The translations under genes and the position numbers were made by a program. From the NCBI GenBank assembly GCA_031259095.1, contig JAIRLW010000003.1, forward strand, positions 1-5,166: a stretch of DNA of 5,166 nt, given 5' to 3'. Source of the stretch: Planctomycetaceae bacterium (GTDB lineage Bacteria; Planctomycetota; Planctomycetia; Pirellulales; Thermoguttaceae). Below, piece by piece: positions 5,147-5,166 of the stretch (position 1 is the first letter of the stretch; each line of letters begins with the position of its first letter). The notes under the pieces were generated by a model. It was not told the DNA's origin and searched no databases. It saw only the letters and a list, made by a program, of their open reading frames with translations.

Positions 5147-5166
5147 CTAGGGCGTGTTGACACTAA
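5147..5166. mobile_element. Possible insertion-sequence end cut by the window edge
   Basis: CTAG (5147-5150) is followed by GGCGTGTTGACACTAA to the edge. A CTAG-type tetranucleotide next to a TGTTGACA-containing tip resembles terminal inverted repeats of IS5-like elements as I remember them. No transposase is in view, and the partner end would lie outside the window. Confidence 0.25.

Overview
The window holds three complete protein genes, all on the minus strand. Read in the direction of transcription (right to left) they are: a DUF4912-type protein with a Rho_N/SAP-like head and a long charged repeat linker (3398-4894); a carboxynorspermidine/carboxyspermidine decarboxylase, NspC (2113-3306); and a Gfo/Idh/MocA-family NAD(P)-dependent oxidoreductase (344-1552). 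The DNA is AT-rich, with long AT-rich intergenic stretches. A Rho_N-like head on a DUF4912 protein, together with a Gfo/Idh/MocA sugar dehydrogenase, points to the Planctomycetes or another PVC-group bacterium. This rests on remembered family distribution, not on a search, and is only moderately secure.

Right edge to 4895: the leader of the DUF4912 gene, with a plausible sigma70-like promoter and several further TATAAT-like boxes. The last 16-20 bases look like the tip of an insertion sequence. 3307-3397: a short gap with a 10-bp direct repeat and a small hairpin. The DUF4912 gene and nspC could be cotranscribed across this 91-base gap, but no functional link between them is known to me. NspC should complete the alternative (Asp-semialdehyde-dependent) polyamine route; its usual partner, carboxy(nor)spermidine dehydrogenase, is not in the window.

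1553-2112 has no gene but is rich in structure. In transcription order after nspC it holds a five-unit heptamer array, a TGTCCC-type array that folds into a long hairpin followed by T5 (a likely terminator), about 250 bases with nothing recognisable, a perfect 12-bp inverted repeat 52 bases apart, a 17-bp palindrome, a hexamer array, and the Shine-Dalgarno site of the oxidoreductase gene.

1-343: a second five-unit heptamer array, of different sequence, starts one base after the oxidoreductase stop codon. It is followed by small inverted and direct repeats. At the extreme left is a strong Shine-Dalgarno/ATG start whose frame closes after an A8 run; with one more A it would stay open to the window edge.

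I see no defence, CRISPR or secretion system. The most unusual signals are the two sequence-unrelated 7-bp arrays placed directly after stop codons, the hairpin-forming TGTCCC array, and the domain layout of the DUF4912 protein.
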